From positions 1 to 7,242 of the forward strand of contig JAOAES010000026.1 of the NCBI GenBank assembly GCA_026416655.1: DNA of 7,242 nt, read 5' to 3'. The notes beneath the pieces were generated by a model, which worked only from the letters and a program-made list of their open reading frames with translations, searched no databases and had not been told where the DNA came from. Of the stretch, positions 1-7,115 are shown in pieces (the first letter of the stretch is position 1; every line of letters starts with the position of its first letter). Position numbers and translations under genes: made by a program. The stretch is from Fimbriimonadales bacterium (lineage in GTDB: Bacteria > Armatimonadota > Fimbriimonadia > Fimbriimonadales > GBS-DC).

Positions 1-1
1 G

Positions 2-211
2 ATTGAGGAGCCGAGCGTGGAACACGGCATCCGCCCCGACGACCTCAAACGCGCCATCGAGATGGAGTACCGCGAGAACGAAATCTTCCCCAAGTCCGAT
101 GTGATGGAAGACTGGCTGAAGCTCATCGACTACGAGCCAGAATATGTGGCAAGCGTGAAGCCGATTCGCCCTGGTTCAGGCGGGGAGGATTTGAGGCGGA
201 CGGGGATTTAA
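2..211 (+). CDS. Proteasome-associated AAA ATPase (Mpa/ARC-like), C-terminal end only
   Basis: Only the last 69 codons are present; the frame is open to the left edge, so the start and the ATPase core lie outside the window. From memory, residues 15-55 align without gaps to the C-terminal part of mycobacterial Mpa: both share a Leu/Ile-rich helix, Glu-Asn-Glu (residues 25-27), Pro30 and Asp-Trp (37-38), followed by a Val/Ile-rich strand. In known Mpa/ARC proteins this part follows the AAA module of a hexameric unfoldase that feeds tagged proteins to the 20S proteasome in the cytoplasm. The last residues are EDLRRTGI, so the Gly-Gln-Tyr-Leu docking tail of actinobacterial Mpa is absent. A GTG at position 17 is an internal Val codon, not a start. 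No Pup-like gene follows. The family call rests on a short, remembered alignment; another AAA ATPase is possible but less likely. Confidence 0.72.
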   Translation: MEEPSVEHGIRPDDLKRAIEMEYRENEIFPKSDVMEDWLKLIDYEPEYVASVKPIRPGSGGEDLRRTGI

Positions 212-244
212 AGAAAGCGCGGGCAGGCGTCGGAGCCTGCCCGC
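210..244 (-). terminator. Intrinsic terminator between convergent genes
   Basis: A perfect 10-bp stem (GCGGGCAGGC at 219-228, its complement at 235-244) encloses a 6-base loop. Read on the minus strand, the stem is followed by GCTTTCTTT (210-218), a reasonable U-rich tract. It lies 24 bases past the stop of the small minus-strand gene. On the plus strand it begins 7 bases after the ATPase stop codon, where it is followed only by ATGGGCTTTACT, so termination in that direction should be weaker. It probably serves both convergent genes. Confidence 0.75.
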
Positions 245-268
245 ATGGGCTTTACTGGCTATGGGGGT

Positions 269-532
269 TCAGAAGCAGCGTCGCTCCACGAGCGCGGAAT
301 CCAACAGCGTGCCGTTGGGGCACATGTAGGTGAGCCAAATCTCCACACAGAACCCGCCTCCAGGGCGACGGATAATGCGTATCGCCACGTCGTTCCAAGT
401 GCGCGGCGCGTTGAACGACTCGATGACCTGCACATTCGCGGGAAACACGGCGGCGATTGCGTTCGTCTGTGCGTTGCGCCAAATCATCCCCTGAGGCTCG
501 CCGGTGAGAGATGGGATACTCAACGCCCCCAC
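269..532 (-). CDS. Small hypothetical protein, 87 residues
   Basis: I do not recognise this protein. The frame runs from a GTG at 532 to TGA at 269. Its codons prefer G or C in the third position, as in the neighbouring genes, and the product has a normal residue mix: alternating hydrophobic strands around residues 26-38 and 48-56, a Pro-Gly-Gly-Gly turn (57-60), a second strand (61-70), and cysteines at 62, 71 and 86. There is no signal peptide or membrane helix. No ATG, GTG or TTG lies upstream before the in-frame stop at 563-565. An internal ATG at 487 would give 72 residues, but the AGGGG before it abuts the codon and is too close to act as a normal ribosome site. Support comes from its fit between a strong terminator downstream and a divergent promoter region upstream. 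Overlapping frames on the other strand look like shadows. It could still be a decayed fragment. Confidence 0.6.
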   Translation of the reverse strand: MGALSIPSLTGEPQGMIWRNAQTNAIAAVFPANVQVIESFNAPRTWNDVAIRIIRRPGGGFCVEIWLTYMCPNGTLLDSALVERRCF

Positions 533-538
533 GACAGG

Positions 539-553
539 TACAATACACTGTAT
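539..553 (+). promoter_or_regulatory. Promoter -10 box and palindrome at the UPF0182 start
   Basis: TACAAT (539-544) matches the sigma-70 -10 consensus at 5 of 6 bases and ends 7 bases before the ATG at 552. Transcription would then begin on or next to the start codon, giving a leaderless message. I find no convincing -35 box. An 11-base palindrome, ATACA-C-TGTAT (543-553), overlaps the -10 box and the ATG. It sits in the 19-base gap between two divergent start codons, where a bound regulator could affect both genes. The minus strand offers a weaker -10 (TATTGT, complement of 540-545) for the small gene. Promoter activity is inferred from sequence only. Confidence 0.45.
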
Positions 554-3353
554 GGAAACCCGTCAGAAATTCGCGACAGGCGTGATTGCGGTCATCCTGT
601 TCGTGATGCTGTTTGGGGGCGTTCTGGTTAACCTGTACACCGACTACCTCTGGTTTGTGCATGATGTGAACTACCCCCAGATATTCGGGCGTATCCTCGC
701 GCTGCGCTGGATTTTGTTTCTGCTGACGGCGGTTGGGTTCTTCGCCTTCGCGCTGGTGAACCTGATGATAGCCAATCGCATCGCGGGCGCGTCGGACGAA
801 CCCGATTTAGCCATTCGTGGGGGGCGGATTGTGCGCATCACCCGCGCCGTGCGACGGGGAACCTATTATCTGCTTGTACTGGGCGCGCTGGTGTTTTCTA
901 TCTTCGTGGGGCTGAGTGCAAGCGCGTACTGGCACGACCTGATGCTGTTCCAGAACGCGCAGACCGTCGGTTTGAAAGACCCGCTGTTCGGCATGGATAT
1001 CGGGTTCTACATGTTTCGCCTGCCGTTCCTGTCGTTCCTGTCGGGGCTGCTGGTATTCACCGCGCTGATTGCACTGGTGGGGATTGGCGCGTTCTACTAT
1101 TTCAACCGCGCGCTGGGCTGGCTGGGCGGAATGCCGACTTTTTTGCCGTCGGTGAAACCGCATATGCTGATACTGGCGGTGCTGTTCCTGCTCACGTTTG
1201 CGTGGTATCTGTGGCTGGCGCGCTACGATTTGGTGTTCTCCGAGCATGACCAGTTCTTTGGCGCGGGCTATACCGACATCCACGCACGCCTGCCGATTCT
1301 GACGATTACGGTGTTCGGCTTGCTGGTTGCCTCCGTGTTGTGCCTGGTGAGTTTACGGCGGGGGGCGGGATTGCTGCTGCCAATCGGCGGCTTCGCGGCG
1401 GTGCTGCTGTTCTGGGTTGCTGCCTCGCTGGTGTATCCCCCGCTTGTACAGCGATTCGTGGTCGTGCCCAATCAGCTCGAGCGTGAGAGTCCGTATATCG
1501 AACGCCATCTGGAGTTCACCCGCCGCGCCTATAACCTTGACAAGATTCAGGTGCGCGTGATGGATGTGCGTGATGACCTGACTGCTGCCGACTTACAGAG
1601 CGCGCAGGGCACGCTGGGGAACCTGCGCCTGTGGGACTTCCGCCCGCTGCGGCAAGTGTATAACGGATTGCAGGCGCTCAAACCCTACTATGCGTTCGTG
1701 GACATCGACGTCGACCGCTACGAAGTAAACGGCGCGTTGCGACAGGTGCTGCTGTCGGTGCGTGAGCTGAACCTGGAGGGATTGCCCGCCCCTGCGCAAC
1801 GCTGGCAGAACCTGCACCTGCTCTATACGCACGGTTACGGGCTGGCGATGAACCCGGTGAACGAGGCGACAGGCGAGGGACAGCCCGTGTTCTGGATTCG
1901 CAACCTGCCACCCCAGATAGCCGAGCCGGTTCAGGAGCCGTTGAAGTTGACAAACCCCGCCATTTACTTCGGCGAGAACCTCAACCGCTACGCGATTGTA
2001 CGCTCGAATCTGAAGGAGCTGGACTACCCCAAGCTGGTGGGCGCGGGCGACGCGGAGGAGAATGTCTACACCACCTACAGTGGCGACGGCGGCGTGCCGA
2101 TTGGCGGATTGCTCACGCGCCTGATGTTCGCCATCCGCTTGTCAGACCAGAACATCATGCTCACGGGCGACCTGAACGCTGAGTCGCGCTTGCTCTTTCG
2201 ACGCAACATTCGCGAGCGTGTGCAGGCGATGTTGCCCTTCATCCGTTGGGACGAGGACGCCTACCCCGTGATTCACGACGGGGCAATCGTGTGGATTTAC
2301 GATGGCTACACCTTCAGCCGCAACTACCCCTACAGCCGCCCGTTCTTCTCGCGCGACCGTATCGTGCGCCAGTTCAACTACCTGCGCAACTCGGTCAAGG
2401 CGACCATCCACGCCTACACGGGCGAAGTGAACTTCTATATCGCCGACGAGAGCGACCCGCTGATTCGCGCCTACGCACAGGCGTATCCGAATGTGTTCAA
2501 ACCGCTCAGCGCGATGCCTGAGAACCTGCGCAAGCACATCCGCTACCCGATTGACCTGTTCGAAGTACAGGCGCAGCTGCTGGAGCTGTACCACACCACC
2601 GATGCCCGAATCTTCTTCAACAAGGAGGACGTGTGGTCGATCGCGCGCGAGATACTCCAGAACAACGAGACCGCGCCGATGACGCCGTACTACGTGATTA
2701 TGCAGCCGCCGGGCGAGCAGCAACCGCGCTACATGCTGACCCTGCCATTCACCCCCCAGCAGCGTAAAAACCTCGTGGCGTGGCTCACGGCGCACTGCGA
2801 TCCCGACCGCTACGGCGCACTCATGCTGTACCGCTTCCCGAAGCAGAAGGCGGTGTATGGTCCGGAGCAAATCGAAGCGCGTATCAATCAGAATCCTGAA
2901 ATCACGCAGCAGTTGAACCTGTGGAACCAGCAAGGCTCGCAGGTGTTTCGGGGCAACCTACTGATTATCCCGCTGGGGCAGGCGATGCTCTATTTCAAGC
3001 CCATCTATCTGCAGGCGCGCACGGAGGGAGCGATTCCCGAACTGAAGAAAGTGGTGCTTGCCAGTGGCGAGCGTGTCGTGATGACCGACACCGTAGAGGA
3101 GGGACTGCAACTGCTGCTCACTCGGCGCGTGGGACGCACCCCGCCGCGCGTGGCGCAGAACGGTGCAACGGCACCTGCTACGCCCACCCCTGCGCCGTCC
3201 GCTGCGCCCGCCGACCTGCGCACGCTCGCCCGCGAGGCGAACCGCGTCTACCGCGATGCGCAAAATGCGCTTCGCAACGGCGACTGGGCAACCTACGGCG
3301 AACGCATGAAACAGCTGGAGACCCTGCTCAGGCAGATGGAAGGGGAACGCTAA
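552..3353 (+). CDS. UPF0182 family integral membrane protein, 933 residues
   Basis: The protein has about seven membrane helices in its first third (about residues 8-27, 49-74, 105-121, 158-180, 203-222, 246-266 and 274-296), then a large soluble region that is probably outside the membrane. Several stretches are typical of UPF0182 (PF03699): an Asn-Gln-Leu-Glu-Arg-Glu segment leading to Phe-Thr-Arg-Arg-Ala-Tyr (307-327), YTHGYGLAMNPVNEATGEG (425-443), AIYFGE (470-475), YHTTDARIFFNKEDVW (680-695) and LGQAMLYFKPIYLQA (808-822). A Pro/Ala/Thr-rich linker (about 863-887) joins a C-terminal helical segment (about 888-933) with the usual Gly-Asp-Trp..Tyr-Gly pattern. The length is normal for the family, and the gene is intact. 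The biochemical role of the family is unknown. I chose the ATG at 552 because the hydrophobic N-terminus starts there; a GTG at 504 would add 16 polar residues across the promoter region. There is no strong ribosome-binding site. Confidence 0.93.
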   Translation: METRQKFATGVIAVILFVMLFGGVLVNLYTDYLWFVHDVNYPQIFGRILALRWILFLLTAVGFFAFALVNLMIANRIAGASDEPDLAIRGGRIVRITRAVRRGTYYLLVLGALVFSIFVGLSASAYWHDLMLFQNAQTVGLKDPLFGMDIGFYMFRLPFLSFLSGLLVFTALIALVGIGAFYYFNRALGWLGGMPTFLPSVKPHMLILAVLFLLTFAWYLWLARYDLVFSEHDQFFGAGYTDIHARLPILTITVFGLLVASVLCLVSLRRGAGLLLPIGGFAAVLLFWVAASLVYPPLVQRFVVVPNQLERESPYIERHLEFTRRAYNLDKIQVRVMDVRDDLTAADLQSAQGTLGNLRLWDFRPLRQVYNGLQALKPYYAFVDIDVDRYEVNGALRQVLLSVRELNLEGLPAPAQRWQNLHLLYTHGYGLAMNPVNEATGEGQPVFWIRNLPPQIAEPVQEPLKLTNPAIYFGENLNRYAIVRSNLKELDYPKLVGAGDAEENVYTTYSGDGGVPIGGLLTRLMFAIRLSDQNIMLTGDLNAESRLLFRRNIRERVQAMLPFIRWDEDAYPVIHDGAIVWIYDGYTFSRNYPYSRPFFSRDRIVRQFNYLRNSVKATIHAYTGEVNFYIADESDPLIRAYAQAYPNVFKPLSAMPENLRKHIRYPIDLFEVQAQLLELYHTTDARIFFNKEDVWSIAREILQNNETAPMTPYYVIMQPPGEQQPRYMLTLPFTPQQRKNLVAWLTAHCDPDRYGALMLYRFPKQKAVYGPEQIEARINQNPEITQQLNLWNQQGSQVFRGNLLIIPLGQAMLYFKPIYLQARTEGAIPELKKVVLASGERVVMTDTVEEGLQLLLTRRVGRTPPRVAQNGATAPATPTPAPSAAPADLRTLAREANRVYRDAQNALRNGDWATYGERMKQLETLLRQMEGER

Positions 3354-3389
3354 TCCTCGACGCTGTGCCCAGAGAGTGGGGACAGAGGG

Positions 3390-3395
3390 TATACT
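3390..3395 (+). promoter_or_regulatory. Putative -10 box for the 255-residue gene
   Basis: TATACT matches the -10 consensus at 5 of 6 bases and lies 19 bases before the ATG at 3415, which would leave a leader of about 13 bases. That leader contains a weak purine-rich site, GAGAG (3405-3409), 5 bases before the ATG. No good -35 box stands 16-18 bases upstream. An imperfect hairpin (3363-3370 with 3378-3385, one mismatch) lies just before it but has no T tract, so I do not call it a terminator. The gene may also be read through from the UPF0182 gene. Confidence 0.4.
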
Positions 3396-3414
3396 GCTTA
3401 CTCCGAGAGCCGCT

Positions 3415-4182
3415 ATGCTCAAACAGGTCTGGCAGGAAACACTGCCGAAGGAGACGCTTAGCTTCGATGTGCTGGCGATCCCGCGTCAGCCGACGCAGTT
3501 GCTGACGCTGGACGAGGTGCGCATTCGTTTCCGCGTGTGGGAAGGGGGGCAGTGGCGCGAGGTGCGCACGCAGCCCCATCGCCTGCAACGCGACCTGTAT
3601 GCCCTTCAGCCCGCCCACGAAGGTAAAATCCTGCTCTACACAGACGGCGCAGGCTGGCGCTGGACCGAGAAGGAACTCATTTCGGAGCCGCCGACCCGTA
3701 CGGTGCCCATCGGCAGGCTGGTGGATTCGGAGGGCGTGGCGCGCATTATCTGCTATGACCATCAGGAGCAAGCCCCCTACTACTACGTGCTGGAGAAGCC
3801 CCTGCTAAACGACCAGTTCTACCTCGCGCCCGAAGACCTGCTGGGCGGCGAAATCCAGAGCCTCGTGATGCAAATCCCGCGCTCGGCGGTTCAGTGGAGT
3901 GCTTTTTATACGAACGGCTATCGGTTCGTGGCACTGGTGCGCGCTACGGACAAATCGCCAGCCCAGATTTATGGGGTCGCCCAAGACAGGGTGGCGCGAC
4001 TGGAAATCCGACAGGGGCGTCCGAATACTGTGCAGCGCGTGAACCTGCCCTCCATCGGAACCCTGCGTCGGGAGATGCCCCTATGCGTGCGCTACGGCGA
4101 CCCGAAAGACGAGAAAGAGGCGCGCCTGCTCGTGATGCAAGCCACGCGCGAGCGGGTGCTTCTAACGGCGTTCAGCGTGTAG
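3415..4182 (+). CDS. Hypothetical soluble protein, 255 residues
   Basis: I do not recognise a family. The product has no signal peptide and no membrane helix, so it is probably cytoplasmic. It looks rich in beta strands and aromatic residues: strands near 33-42, 70-75, 107-115 and 120-127, a Tyr-Tyr-Tyr run at 122-124, and late strands near 169-176, 194-199, 222-227 and 237-241. Repeated strand-turn-strand units could suit a beta-propeller or beta-sandwich, but I cannot show a periodic repeat. The C-terminus is basic and charged before a final hydrophobic strand. The ATG at 3415 is preferred over a GTG at 3376 because it follows a -10 box and a weak GAGAG site; the longer form would translate through the promoter. 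It lies 61 bases after the UPF0182 gene on the same strand, which suggests, but does not prove, a shared role. The stop is 6 bases from that of the facing GH20 gene. Confidence 0.82.
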   Translation: MLKQVWQETLPKETLSFDVLAIPRQPTQLLTLDEVRIRFRVWEGGQWREVRTQPHRLQRDLYALQPAHEGKILLYTDGAGWRWTEKELISEPPTRTVPIGRLVDSEGVARIICYDHQEQAPYYYVLEKPLLNDQFYLAPEDLLGGEIQSLVMQIPRSAVQWSAFYTNGYRFVALVRATDKSPAQIYGVAQDRVARLEIRQGRPNTVQRVNLPSIGTLRREMPLCVRYGDPKDEKEARLLVMQATRERVLLTAFSV

Positions 4183-4188
4183 ACGGGA

Positions 4189-6915
4189 CTACTCCTCCCC
4201 TGCCAGCCCCAGCAAAGTCCAGCCCGCGACGGGGTCTATGGCGGTGAACCGTATCGCACGAATGGTCTTTTCGGGGTGGGGGTTCGTCCATTGCAGCAGG
4301 CGCACTGTTGCCCGTTCGCCGTTTGCGCCTTGCGCCCGCCACAGCGGTCGCCCTTCCAGGGCGTACAGCGGGTCGTTCCACGCGCGCCCATGTCGCCCGT
4401 ACACGACCGACTGCTCCGCCTGCGCTCCGTCCGCGTACTCGACAGTGATGCGTCCCACCTCACTGCCCGTCTCGATCTGCCAGCCGGTGGTGTGCAACAG
4501 GTAAAGCGTGCGCGCTCGGCGATTGAGCGTCAGGCGCACCTCTTTGGGCAGCGAGTCGGGCGCAAGGTAGGTGGCGAGCATCATCGCACGCCCGCTGCTG
4601 AGCTGGAACCGATGCCCGCCCAGACGCGCTGCGCCCGACGGCAACACGCTCCACAGCGGGCTGAATCGCGTCAAGTCGGCATTTGCGAACGGCGTCAGGT
4701 CTACCACGAATCCGCCGCGTGCTTCGAGGGGGACAGGCTCACGATAGTACCGTTCGATAAAGAGCCGTTCGAAATCGTAGGGGAGCTGGTCGGGCATGGG
4801 CAGGTCGGCGTCCCACGCATACGCACTCGCGATGAGGTACGCCACGAACTGGCGCAGTTCGGTATCCTGAAGCGTGCGCTCATTCAGCGTGTAGCCCGCC
4901 CAGGTGCTTTGCAACAGTCCGGCGATGCGTCGCTGGCGTGCCCCCTTTGCGAAGGTCGCGATGTTGTCGGGGTTGTACCACGTGGTCGCGATGATTTCAT
5001 CGAATCCCGCGCTTTGCAGGGTGGGCAGGCTGGTATAGTTTTCAGGCTGAGTCGGGGTGTAGTGCCAGTCGCAGATGACGAGGTCGTTCAGTTTGCTGAG
5101 GCGTTCGCGGGTAAATCGCGCCTCTTGGGAGCTTTTCGCGGTTGCTCCGCCGTCGTTCGCTTCGCCGGGCGCAAGCAACATATCGCCCCACATCAGTACC
5201 TTCTCGACGCCGCGCCGCTTCAACTCGGCGTATGCCCACTCAGTATGCTCCACGACCAACTCTGCCACCGTCGCGTCCACGCTTTCGGGGCGGTAAGGGA
5301 ACCGTCCGCGCAGGGTCACCTCGTCCATCCCGATATGAAAATCGCGGGGCTGGAACACCTCGAACACCTCATCATAGAGGCGTTGCAGGAACGGGCGCGT
5401 TTCGGGGTTGCGAGGCGCAATCGCCCACGGCGTCTCCGGATCTTCCGCCAGATGCTTGTTCGCGTCGTTGCGGAACGCCCAGTACATATGCCCCAGCGAC
5501 TGAATCAGCGGGATTGGCTCTATCAGGTTCTTGCGAGCGGTCTGCGCCGCTTCGCGCAGGAGAGGCTTCGGCGCGGAGATGTCTACCCAGGCGTCGCGAA
5601 TCGTCTCCCACTGCCCGTAGCCACACTCGATGACCAGGCGGTTGAACTTCGCGTGCGCGATTACATTGTCAATCAGGCGGGGCAGGAAGTCGGGCTGCGT
5701 GCTGCCGAACAGATGCACGCCGCGCCACTTCAGATGGGGGTAGTCGACGATGCGCGCAGGCGACGCTTGCAACGCGCCCATCGTGGGCTGCAGCCACTGG
5801 ATTAGCGTCTGCACGCCGTAGAACGCGCCTTCGGAGAGGCGCCCGACGATTTTGACGCCTGTAGGGGCGACCTCCAGATAGTACGCGCCTTGCTGGTCGG
5901 GCACAGGATGCTTGCGCTGTAGGGCGGGGCTACCACCGATAAAGACCACACCCGTTTCGGGTTGCCCCACGCGAATATCGGCGAGAATCGCGTAGCGTTG
6001 GAGTTCCCGTGCGAGCGCTTCGGCGGCGGGGCGATAGCTCTCGTCTTCGATGTGCAGGCGTGCGCGTTGCCCTACGGGCAGACGGAACGGCTCGCCCTGG
6101 TCGCGCCAGAGAATTTTAGGCGGCGGGATCAACTCAGGCTCGCGCGGCGTGGGCAGCCAGCGGTCGGAAACGGTTTCTACAGGGGCGACAACTTCCAGGG
6201 GCGCACTCTGCGCGGGCAGCGGCTTCGGTGTGAGGCGCAACCGCACGGTCACCTGCACGCGCTCGCCTCGCTGCACATCGCGTCGCAACACGCCCGCCCA
6301 TAGGGTGGGAACCTCGCGCGACCACCACCGCCCTGCCCCCCTACCGTCCAGAATGTGCAGGTTCTCTCCCTGTACCTCTAAGTGCGCGATTCGGCTCTGT
6401 AGTGCGAAGCGCGTTCCTGAGAACAGCCGCTCGGCGGGGAAAGTTTTCGGCTCACGGTCGAGCGTCGTGGTCGCCAACTCGCCCTCGCCCGACAGAGTGG
6501 CGCCCAGCAGGTACGCGGCGTTCCACAAACCGATGCACCATTCCACGATGGCGGGCTTCTCGCTGCGCCATTCCACATCCAGTCGCCACTCCAGCGCGTC
6601 GGGGGCGATGAGGCGCAGCGTCTCGGTCATCGCGCCGAGGTCGGGGTTGACGGGGTGGCGCAGGATAAGCGCGTCGCCCTCGCGTCGGGGCGTAGGGGGC
6701 GTTCCCTGCGAACTGTAGTAGCCCGCGCTCCAGTCGGGTGCAGCGAGCTGCGCCCACGAACCGCGACTGAGCAGCACGCCGTTCACGCGCAGTTGCACGC
6801 CGTCGCCCCCGCGTGGGCGCGCCTCCCAGCCGTCGCCTGTAAGCACAGGGGGTTGCGTGGAGCCGCTAACAACGCTGCCAAACCAAAGCAGACCAAGCAT
6901 CACAGCGAAACGCAT
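4189..6915 (-). CDS. Secreted family 20 glycoside hydrolase (beta-N-acetylhexosaminidase-like), 908 residues
   Basis: GH20 enzymes remove terminal beta-linked GlcNAc or GalNAc from glycans by substrate-assisted catalysis. The N-terminus is a short basic start plus hydrophobic core (1-18), a likely signal peptide, so the enzyme should act outside the cytoplasm. Residues 20-265 form a beta-rich region I cannot assign. Residues about 275-385 fit the GH20b domain, ending in the usual Gly-Ala-Phe-Tyr-Gly-Val-Gln-Thr helix (363-370). The catalytic barrel spans about 390-700. It begins at Tyr-Pro-His-Leu-Lys-Trp-Arg-Gly (392-399) and carries HIGMDE (527-532), whose Asp531 and Glu532 are the expected polarising and acid/base pair. 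Trp576, Trp646 and Trp672 are candidates for the substrate pocket. Residues about 735-908 form a beta-rich C-terminal module, possibly carbohydrate-binding. The ATG at 6915 has no alternative start upstream before a stop at 6961-6963. No Shine-Dalgarno site stands at normal spacing; a GGAGG lies 32 bases away. Substrate is not determined. Confidence 0.9.
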   Translation of the reverse strand: MRFAVMLGLLWFGSVVSGSTQPPVLTGDGWEARPRGGDGVQLRVNGVLLSRGSWAQLAAPDWSAGYYSSQGTPPTPRREGDALILRHPVNPDLGAMTETLRLIAPDALEWRLDVEWRSEKPAIVEWCIGLWNAAYLLGATLSGEGELATTTLDREPKTFPAERLFSGTRFALQSRIAHLEVQGENLHILDGRGAGRWWSREVPTLWAGVLRRDVQRGERVQVTVRLRLTPKPLPAQSAPLEVVAPVETVSDRWLPTPREPELIPPPKILWRDQGEPFRLPVGQRARLHIEDESYRPAAEALARELQRYAILADIRVGQPETGVVFIGGSPALQRKHPVPDQQGAYYLEVAPTGVKIVGRLSEGAFYGVQTLIQWLQPTMGALQASPARIVDYPHLKWRGVHLFGSTQPDFLPRLIDNVIAHAKFNRLVIECGYGQWETIRDAWVDISAPKPLLREAAQTARKNLIEPIPLIQSLGHMYWAFRNDANKHLAEDPETPWAIAPRNPETRPFLQRLYDEVFEVFQPRDFHIGMDEVTLRGRFPYRPESVDATVAELVVEHTEWAYAELKRRGVEKVLMWGDMLLAPGEANDGGATAKSSQEARFTRERLSKLNDLVICDWHYTPTQPENYTSLPTLQSAGFDEIIATTWYNPDNIATFAKGARQRRIAGLLQSTWAGYTLNERTLQDTELRQFVAYLIASAYAWDADLPMPDQLPYDFERLFIERYYREPVPLEARGGFVVDLTPFANADLTRFSPLWSVLPSGAARLGGHRFQLSSGRAMMLATYLAPDSLPKEVRLTLNRRARTLYLLHTTGWQIETGSEVGRITVEYADGAQAEQSVVYGRHGRAWNDPLYALEGRPLWRAQGANGERATVRLLQWTNPHPEKTIRAIRFTAIDPVAGWTLLGLAGEE

Positions 6916-6936
6916 CGGGATATCGATTCGCCAGAA

Positions 6937-6950
6937 AGGAAGGGGTTCCT
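6937..6950 (-). repeat. Short hairpin in the GH20 leader
   Basis: AGGAA (6937-6941) and TTCCT (6946-6950) form a perfect 5-bp inverted repeat around GGGG. On the coding (minus) strand it reads AGGAACCCCTTCCT and overlaps the distant GGAGG (complement of 6948-6952), the only strong purine-rich site near the gene. If it folds in the mRNA, it could hide that site. No function is shown. Confidence 0.3.
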
Positions 6951-6964
6951 CCGGCTTCTCCTAT

Positions 6965-7032
6965 CCCGTCTAACGGATTTCAAAAACCCGGCGTAGGTGG
7001 GGTTCCGTTTGCTCGGGCGCGACTTTAGTCGC
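6965..7032. repeat. Compound palindromic element upstream of the GH20 gene
   Basis: Two adjacent fold-back units are visible. The first is nested: CCCG (6965-6968) with CGGG (7014-7017), AACGG (6972-6976) with CCGTT (7005-7009), and AACCC (6985-6989) with GGGTT (7000-7004), around the loop 6990-6999. The second is a perfect stem, GCGACT (7019-7024) and AGTCGC (7027-7032), with a TT loop. From general recollection, such GCGACT-AGTCGC plus AACCC-GGGTT units recur between genes in several environmental bacterial genomes, so this may be one copy of a REP-like or miniature mobile repeat. One copy in one window cannot prove repetition. On the minus strand the inner stem is followed by TTTG, so it might weakly terminate the upstream minus-strand gene. 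The rest of the gap (6916-7115) shows no gene and no convincing promoter. Confidence 0.5.
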
Positions 7033-7115
7033 CAGATTTGTAACTCTTCTACTGGTTGGAAACAGGTCGCTACTTGTGCAGGGTGGCTCGAATTCACGTA
7101 AAGTTCAGAAATGAA

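Noticed and set aside
212..551. Possible Pup or UBact tag gene just after the proteasome ATPase.
   Set aside because: No plus-strand frame here has the expected small, charged, Gly-Gly-Gln/Glu or similar ending. The RRTGI end of the ATPase loosely recalls a UBact C-terminus from memory, but five residues prove nothing.
245..662. Longer frames on both strands (128 codons on plus, 136 codons on minus) over the ATPase-UPF0182 gap.
   Set aside because: Both are rich in Arg/His with no protein-like pattern and run through the UPF0182 start; the 87-residue frame is more plausible.
2142..2933. A 263-codon open frame on the minus strand inside the UPF0182 gene.
   Set aside because: It is rich in Arg, Val, His and Leu as a mirror of the coding strand, and it covers the most conserved UPF0182 motifs.
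3363..3385. Hairpin after the UPF0182 stop codon as a terminator.
   Set aside because: The 8-bp stem has a mismatch and is not followed by a T tract; a -10 box follows instead.
4276..5805. A 509-codon open frame on the plus strand inside the GH20 gene.
   Set aside because: It is antisense to a gene with clear catalytic motifs, has an Arg/Gln/His-rich composition typical of shadow frames in GC-rich DNA, and shows no domain.
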